From assembly GCA_021808205.1 (NCBI GenBank), contig JAKBCD010000184.1:1-5257 (forward strand): a DNA stretch of 5,257 nt, read 5' to 3'. Each line of letters starts with the position of its first letter. Within the stretch, counting starts at the first letter, position 1. The notes under the pieces are model-generated. The model saw nothing but the letters and a program-made list of their open reading frames with translations. It was not told the DNA's origin and ran no database searches. Position numbers and translations under genes: made by a program. Positions 1 through 5,257 of this stretch are shown piece after piece. This DNA comes from Pseudomonadota bacterium (GTDB taxonomy: Bacteria > Pseudomonadota > Alphaproteobacteria > Acetobacterales > Acetobacteraceae).

Positions 1-372
1 GCCGCCATTGCCTTCAACGCCGAGGGCCTGGTAGCCGCCATCGCCCAGCAGCACGACACCGGCGAAGTGCTGATGATGGCCTGGATGAACGCCCAGGCCA
101 TCGAAGAAACGCTGCGCACCGGGCAGGTCTGTTATTTCTCGCGGTCCCGGCAAAAATTGTGGCGCAAGGGGGAATCCTCTGGTCAAAAGCAAAGCCTCGT
201 TGAAATGCGCATAGATTGCGACGGCGACGCCCTCCTCCTGCTGGTGAACCAGGAAGGCGTTGCCTGCCACACCGGCCGACGCAGTTGCTTCTACACTGCC
301 GTGCGGAAGGGCGAATTGATCGAGATCATAACACCCCGGGTTGATCCGGATATACTTTACAACGGTACTTGA
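1..372 (+). CDS. hisI: Phosphoribosyl-AMP cyclohydrolase HisI (partial, 5' end missing)
   Basis: HisI opens the adenine ring of phosphoribosyl-AMP to give ProFAR in cytoplasmic histidine synthesis. The frame is open from base 1 to the TGA at 370-372 and gives 123 residues. Family motifs follow in order: EVLMMAWMN (about 64-90), YFSRSRQKLWRKGESSG (about 133-183), DCDGD (214-228) and ACHTGRRSC (262-288). Cysteine codons at 217, 265 and 286 are spaced 16 and 7 residues apart, as in the zinc-binding cysteines of characterised HisI; the aspartates of DCDGD match the metal site. The fragment begins in the conserved FNAEGLVAAIAQ region, so probably only 10-20 residues are missing. The ATG at 67 lies inside the conserved core and is not the start. 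No HisE domain follows, so this is the monofunctional form. Identification is firm. Confidence 0.96.
   Translation, partial: AAIAFNAEGLVAAIAQQHDTGEVLMMAWMNAQAIEETLRTGQVCYFSRSRQKLWRKGESSGQKQSLVEMRIDCDGDALLLLVNQEGVACHTGRRSCFYTAVRKGELIEIITPRVDPDILYNGT
328..356 (+). promoter_or_regulatory. Candidate sigma70 promoter for the cytochrome c gene, inside the end of hisI
   Basis: ATAACA at 328-333 (4 of 6 to TTGACA) and TATACT at 351-356 (5 of 6 to TATAAT) are separated by 17 bases. Transcription would start near 363 and leave a leader of about 65 bases before the ATG at 428. The -10 is good, but the site lies in coding sequence and may be chance. It would let the cytochrome gene be expressed independently of hisI. 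Confidence 0.35.
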
Positions 373-417
373 TTCCGCAGCGGTAATTAAGGAAATAGCC
401 GCAGAGCAAAACGCCTT

Positions 418-421
418 AGGA
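418..421 (+). promoter_or_regulatory. Ribosome binding site of the cytochrome c gene
   Basis: AGGA sits six bases before the ATG at 428. It supports that start over the longer open frame reaching back to a TTG at 341. That longer form would put 29 non-signal residues ahead of a clear signal peptide. Confidence 0.55.
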
Positions 422-427
422 CACGCC

Positions 428-2071
428 ATGCCCGCAAAAATGCCCAGACTGCCCGCCTTGCGCCCACTTCTTGCCACCGCAGTACTGGTGCTTGGGTTGG
501 GGGCGCTCACCGCCAGTCGCATCGCCGTGGCGGCGGATACGCAGGATTACCCCGCCGCCTCTCTCTCGGCCCCCACGGACCCGGCGGCGCTTATCGCGCG
601 CGGCAAATATCTCGTCACCGCGGCGGATTGCATGCCCTGCCATACCGGCCCCAATCATGCCCCGTTCTCAGGCGGGCTGGTGATGCAAACCCCCTTTGGC
701 GGGCTTTCCACGCCCAACATCACGCCGGACAAAGCAACCGGCATCGGCAACTGGACAGATAAGCAGTTCTACGCCGCCCTGCACGACGGTATATCTCCGG
801 GGCGCAGCTATCTGGTGTTCCCGAAATTTCTCTACCCGGCGATGCCCTATACATCTTACACCAAGCTTTCTTACCCGGATGTGATGGCGATTAAGGCGTA
901 CCTGGATTCGCTGGCGCCGGTAGATGCGCCGCGCTTGCCCAACAGCCTTAAATTCCCATTCAACCAGCGGCCCGTGCTGCTCGGCTGGCGTATCCTGTTC
1001 TTCCGCTCCGGCCCCATGCACATGAATCCCGCCTGGGATGAGCAGATGAAGAACGGTGCCTATCTGACCGAGGCGCTGGGCCATTGTGGCGAATGCCACA
1101 CCCCGCGCAACTTTATGGAAGCCATGATCCAAAGCAGGGCTTATGCCGGCGCGCCTATCGACAATCTGTTCGCCCCCAACATTTCGTCCGACAAAGCCTT
1201 CGGCGTCGGCGGCTGGAGTCAAGCGGATCTCGTGGCCTATCTGCATGACGACGGCAATATCGTGAAGGGCTCACCCTACGGCGCCATGGGCGACATGACG
1301 GACCATTCTACCAGCCAGCTTCCAATCTCGGATGTGCAGGACATTGCAATATACCTGCAAACCGCAACCAAACCGCAGGTTACGCCGCCGGGCCCGGCCA
1401 TCGCTGACGCCGATGCCTCCATCGCGCGCGGCCAGAGCCTCTATGCCACCAACTGCGCGGGCTGCCATGGCGCCACGGGCGGGGGCATGGGCCCGAACTT
1501 CGTGCCAAACTTGGCCGGAAATGACTCCATTACCGCAACACTGCCCTACAACCCCATCGGCGCCATGCTGGGCGGGCTGGGCAGCTGGGCACCTAACGGC
1601 CCCAAAATGCCGGCTTTTGGCGCGCAATTCACCGACCAGCAGATCGCTGACATCACCAACTATGTCCGCACCGCCTGGGGCAACAAGGGCAGTGCGGATG
1701 CAACCGCTGCTGATGTCATGCGGTTGCGCGGTGTGGGCGGCCTGCCACCCGCCGCTTCGCAGGCAGCGGATAAGCTGGGCTGCCCGCGCATCTCGCCGTT
1801 TGGCGGCGCGGGTACGGTAACCGACCCCGGCAACGGACTGCTGAACATTTATGACGGCGCTTCGACAGCGGCCGTGCCGAGCCTGACCCAGAAGCTGATC
1901 GCTGCCTTGAAAGCCAGCAACAGCTCAATCAGCAACACCGATCTCACCAACACGCTGGTCGCGGCGTACTGCCCGGTTTTGGCACAGACACCAGGCATGA
2001 GCCTCTCCGGCAAGCGCAGCGCGCTGAAAGATTTCATCGCCGCCGCGCAACCGCTGATCGCGGCACACTGA
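428..2071 (+). CDS. Exported triheme cytochrome c, alcohol/gluconate dehydrogenase subunit type, with C-terminal extension
   Basis: Probable periplasmic electron carrier of 547 residues. In this family the cytochrome subunit takes electrons from a membrane-bound sugar or alcohol dehydrogenase and passes them to ubiquinone or a terminal oxidase. The N-terminus is a signal peptide: basic K4, R7 and R12, a hydrophobic stretch at about 13-29, and a likely AVA/A cleavage near residue 35. Three c-type haem sites are visible: CMPCH (68-72), CGECH (220-224) and CAGCH (343-347). Likely sixth-ligand methionines are M139, M287 or M290, and M394. Domains 1 and 2 look like duplicates: each has a PNI..DK..G.G.W segment after the haem site. 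The last ~125 residues lack a haem motif but hold C452 and C515; members of about 420-480 residues normally lack this part. No dehydrogenase gene is adjacent, so the substrate cannot be named. The family is firm and the partner unknown. Confidence 0.93.
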   Translation: MPAKMPRLPALRPLLATAVLVLGLGALTASRIAVAADTQDYPAASLSAPTDPAALIARGKYLVTAADCMPCHTGPNHAPFSGGLVMQTPFGGLSTPNITPDKATGIGNWTDKQFYAALHDGISPGRSYLVFPKFLYPAMPYTSYTKLSYPDVMAIKAYLDSLAPVDAPRLPNSLKFPFNQRPVLLGWRILFFRSGPMHMNPAWDEQMKNGAYLTEALGHCGECHTPRNFMEAMIQSRAYAGAPIDNLFAPNISSDKAFGVGGWSQADLVAYLHDDGNIVKGSPYGAMGDMTDHSTSQLPISDVQDIAIYLQTATKPQVTPPGPAIADADASIARGQSLYATNCAGCHGATGGGMGPNFVPNLAGNDSITATLPYNPIGAMLGGLGSWAPNGPKMPAFGAQFTDQQIADITNYVRTAWGNKGSADATAADVMRLRGVGGLPPAASQAADKLGCPRISPFGGAGTVTDPGNGLLNIYDGASTAAVPSLTQKLIAALKASNSSISNTDLTNTLVAAYCPVLAQTPGMSLSGKRSALKDFIAAAQPLIAAH

Positions 2072-2077
2072 AGGGAC

Positions 2078-2106
2078 TTGGCAGCCAGGTGCGGGGCGCC
2101 CATTAT
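2078..2106 (+). promoter_or_regulatory. Candidate sigma70 promoter for lpxB
   Basis: TTGGCA at 2078-2083 (5 of 6 to TTGACA) and CATTAT at 2101-2106 (4 of 6 to TATAAT) have an ideal 17-base spacer. The predicted start near 2113 gives a leader of about 35 bases before the GTG at 2148. It begins seven bases after the cytochrome stop codon, in the only non-coding gap before lpxB, which favours its being real. It overlaps the inverted repeat at 2086-2118. Confidence 0.45.
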
Positions 2107-2118
2107 GCCCCACACCTG
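2086..2118 (+). repeat. Inverted repeat between the cytochrome c gene and lpxB (terminator or operator)
   Basis: CAGGTGCGGGGC (2086-2097) and GCCCCACACCTG (2107-2118) pair at 11 of 12 positions around a 9-base loop. The one mismatch (C2092 with A2112) becomes a G-U pair in RNA from the opposite strand. The stem is strong and follows the cytochrome stop by 14 bases, as a terminator would, but no T-run follows it. Because the loop covers the candidate lpxB -10, it could instead be an operator. The symmetry is seen directly; the role is inferred. Confidence 0.6.
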
Positions 2119-2147
2119 ATGCCGCCCTTCAACTTCACAGCTGAGCC

Positions 2148-3284
2148 GTGACGCATATCTTCATCATCGCCGGCGAAGCCAGCGGTGACGTGTTGGGCTT
2201 GCGGCTGATGCAGGCTCTGCGCGCACAATGCCCTGATGTGCACTTCTCCGGCATCGGCGGCGCCCGCATGACCGAGGCCGGGCTGACCTCGCTGTTTCCG
2301 ATGCAGGAGCTGGCGCTGATGGGGCTGGCGGAGATTCTGCCCAAGGTTCTGCACCTTAAAAAGCGCCTGGCGCAGACCATCGAGGCCATCCACACCCAGA
2401 AGCCGGATATTCTGCTGACCATCGACAGCCCCGGCTTCACGCTGCGGGTGCTGAAGGCCATCGGGAACAGCGGGCCAAAGCGCGTGCATTACGTCGCCCC
2501 GCAGGTATGGGCCTGGCGGCAAGAGCGCGTGAAGCACTTCCCCGGCCTGTGGGACGAGCTGCTTTGCCTGTTGCCGTTCGAGCCGGAATTCTTCGCCCCG
2601 CACGGGCTGCACCCGGTGTTCACCGGCCACCCAGTGCTGGAATCCGGCGCGGATAAGGGTGATGCCGACCGCTTTCGCGCCGCGCATGGGCTGGGGCCGG
2701 ATGCCGCGCCGCTGGTGCTAATGCCAGGCTCACGCGTGACCGAAACCAAACGCCTTCTGCCGGTGTTCAAAGCCACGCTGGCGTTGCTGCAAAAACAGGT
2801 TCCAGGGTTGACGCCGGTGGTGGCCGCCGCCCCCGGCATTGCCGAGGCTGTGGCGGCGCACACGGCAGATTGGCCGGTGAAGCCGATTATCGTGCGCGAT
2901 GTGGCCGGGCGCTACGACGCTTTCGCAGCGGCGGCGGCGGCGCTGACGAAATCCGGCACCTCCACGCTGGAGCTTGCCATGGCGGGTGTGCCGATGGCCG
3001 TCACCTACCGGGTAAACCCGATTTCAGCCGCCATCGGGCGGCGGCTGATCAAAGTGCCGCATGTGGCGATGATCAACCTGCTCGCCGGGCGGGCGCTGGT
3101 ACCGGAATTATTGCAAGAGGATTGCCGGGCGGACCGCCTGGCCGAGACCCTGCTTGGCCTGCTGCGCGACCCCGCACAGGCAGAGGCTCAGCGGGCCGGA
3201 TTTGCCGCCGCCCTGGCCAGCCTGCAAGCGCCGGAGGGCACGCCATCAGAGGCCGCCGCAAGAGAAATTCTAAAGCTTTTCTAA
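2148..3284 (+). CDS. lpxB: Lipid-A-disaccharide synthase LpxB
   Basis: A GT19 glycosyltransferase that joins UDP-2,3-diacylglucosamine to 2,3-diacylglucosamine 1-phosphate, forming the lipid A disaccharide at the inner face of the inner membrane. The 378 residues match the family's usual length. Visible motifs are AGEASGD (8-14), IDSPGF with the likely catalytic Asp at D93, VAPQVWAWR (116-124), TGHP (159-162), the UDP-site MPGSR (192-196), SGTSTLELAMAGVP (269-282) and the conserved C-terminal KVPHVAMINLLAGR to LLQEDC region. The GTG at 2148 is the start: an in-frame TGA lies at 2142-2144 and the next Met (residue 21) falls after the GEASGD motif. No good Shine-Dalgarno precedes it, so initiation may be weak. 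Many proteobacteria keep lpxB next to lpxA, fabZ and lpxD; here it stands after a cytochrome gene. Identification is firm. Confidence 0.97.
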   Translation: MTHIFIIAGEASGDVLGLRLMQALRAQCPDVHFSGIGGARMTEAGLTSLFPMQELALMGLAEILPKVLHLKKRLAQTIEAIHTQKPDILLTIDSPGFTLRVLKAIGNSGPKRVHYVAPQVWAWRQERVKHFPGLWDELLCLLPFEPEFFAPHGLHPVFTGHPVLESGADKGDADRFRAAHGLGPDAAPLVLMPGSRVTETKRLLPVFKATLALLQKQVPGLTPVVAAAPGIAEAVAAHTADWPVKPIIVRDVAGRYDAFAAAAAALTKSGTSTLELAMAGVPMAVTYRVNPISAAIGRRLIKVPHVAMINLLAGRALVPELLQEDCRADRLAETLLGLLRDPAQAEAQRAGFAAALASLQAPEGTPSEAAAREILKLF

Positions 3285-3300
3285 ATGCGGGAAAGTATCT

Positions 3301-3324
3301 GTTAACCGCCACCGGGTTAATTTT
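3301..3324 (+). terminator. Possible weak Rho-independent terminator of lpxB
   Basis: TTAACC (3302-3307) and GGTTAA (3315-3320) form a perfect six-base stem around a 7-base loop, with a possible extra G-U pair at 3301/3321, followed directly by a short T-run ending at 3324. It starts 17 bases after the lpxB stop. The stem is short and AU-rich, so termination would be weak. The same bases could instead be part of a protein-binding site (TTAA repeats). Confidence 0.35.
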
Positions 3325-3336
3325 GCTTCAATGCTA

Positions 3337-3344
3337 TTAACCAT
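3337..3344 (+). promoter_or_regulatory. CtrA-like half-site TTAACCAT
   Basis: TTAACCAT is identical to the 8-base CtrA half-site known from Caulobacter and relatives. It lies just before the Shine-Dalgarno of the small gene at 3357. Two further TTAA copies (3302 and 3317) lie in the same gap, but none has the 7-base spacing of a full CtrA box. A site this close to the start codon would more naturally repress than activate. A chance match in this AT-richer gap is quite possible. Confidence 0.3.
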
Positions 3345-3350
3345 CAGGAG
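3345..3350 (+). promoter_or_regulatory. Ribosome binding site deciding the start of the small gene
   Basis: CAGGAG ends six bases before the ATG at 3357. It abuts the in-frame TTG at 3351, which is therefore too close to serve as the start. Confidence 0.65.
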
Positions 3351-3356
3351 TTGGCG

Positions 3357-3569
3357 ATGAGCATCCCGGGCATCAGCGTGGCATCCCTCGCCGCCTTGAC
3401 GCATGGCGCGTCCGGCGACACTACCAGCAAGACGGCCCTGGCGGATGGCGCCACCGTGACCACCGTGCGAGACCAGAAAAGCGAGATTGTCTCAATCACC
3501 ACCACCCCGCCGACCCGCCCGCCGCAGCCTGGAAGCGCGGCTGGGCCAGGAATAAACCTGACGGCCTGA
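3357..3569 (+). CDS. Hypothetical small Thr/Pro-rich protein, 70 residues
   Basis: I do not recognise this protein. It begins MSIPGISVASLAAL, has a Thr-rich middle (DGATVTTV, then SITTTPP) and a Pro/Gly-rich tail ending GPGINLTA. It has 12 Thr and 7 Pro among 70 residues, and no Cys, Trp, Tyr or Phe. There is no signal peptide or membrane segment, and the composition suggests an extended or disordered protein. A good Shine-Dalgarno and ATG, GC-rich codon use like its neighbours, and its fit between lpxB and the convergent malic enzyme gene argue that it is real. It lies 72 bases after lpxB, with a CtrA-like half-site and a weak hairpin in between. A cell-cycle or motility link is only a guess from that site. 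It could also be a spurious frame. Confidence 0.6.
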   Translation: MSIPGISVASLAALTHGASGDTTSKTALADGATVTTVRDQKSEIVSITTTPPTRPPQPGSAAGPGINLTA

Positions 3570-3577
3570 ACGCGGGG

Positions 3578-5257
<1,680 letters not shown>

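Noticed and set aside
341..427. N-terminal extension of the cytochrome from a TTG at 341
   Set aside because: It overlaps the end of hisI and would put 29 non-hydrophobic residues before a clear signal peptide. The ATG at 428 has AGGA at proper spacing.
668..1246. Open frame of 192 codons on the minus strand opposite the cytochrome gene
   Set aside because: It is a shadow of a GC-rich coding region; the plus frame carries signal peptide and haem motifs, and the minus translation has no recognisable domain.
2103..2687. Open frame of 194 codons on the minus strand opposite lpxB
   Set aside because: It lies within the firmly identified lpxB, and its product is rich in Gln, Arg and His, as typical of antisense shadows.
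3332..3340. Extended -10 promoter TGCTATTAA for the small gene
   Set aside because: Transcription would start at about 3347, inside the Shine-Dalgarno, leaving no usable leader; there is no matching -35.
3547..3560. Small hairpin CAGG-aataaa-CCTG near the end of the small gene as a terminator of either convergent gene
   Set aside because: Only four base pairs and no T-run in either direction.

Overview
This window of GC-rich DNA looks like a chromosomal segment from an alphaproteobacterium, most likely of the Acetobacteraceae/Rhodospirillales type. The main pointer is a triheme cytochrome c of the alcohol/gluconate dehydrogenase subunit family, a family common in acetic acid bacteria and their acidophilic relatives. 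lpxB shows a Gram-negative, lipid A-making cell. The assignment rests on gene types and composition only.

Layout. Positions 1-372 (+) carry the 3' part of hisI (histidine synthesis); its first codons lie outside the window. Positions 428-2071 (+) encode an exported cytochrome c of 547 residues with three CXXCH haem sites and an unusual C-terminal extension of about 125 residues. A candidate promoter for it lies in the end of hisI. Positions 2072-2147 hold an inverted repeat whose loop coincides with the -10 of a candidate promoter for lpxB. Positions 2148-3284 (+) encode LpxB (lipid A disaccharide synthase), with a GTG start. Positions 3285-3356 contain a short TTAACC/GGTTAA hairpin followed by TTTT, and a TTAACCAT motif identical to the CtrA half-site known in other alphaproteobacteria. 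Positions 3357-3569 (+) encode a 70-residue unrecognised Thr/Pro-rich small protein. Positions 3578-5257 (-) carry the C-terminal 559 residues of a MaeB-type malic enzyme, convergent with the small gene and only 8 bases from it; its 5' end lies outside the window.

The genes do not form one pathway. Histidine synthesis, periplasmic electron transfer, lipid A synthesis and C4 metabolism sit side by side, probably as separate transcription units or a loose read-through group on the + strand. I see no mobile element, RNA gene, CRISPR array or phage gene, and no clear sign of a new multi-gene system. The points most worth a second look are the cytochrome's C-terminal extension and lack of a dehydrogenase partner, the repeat over the lpxB promoter, and the small gene with its CtrA-like site.
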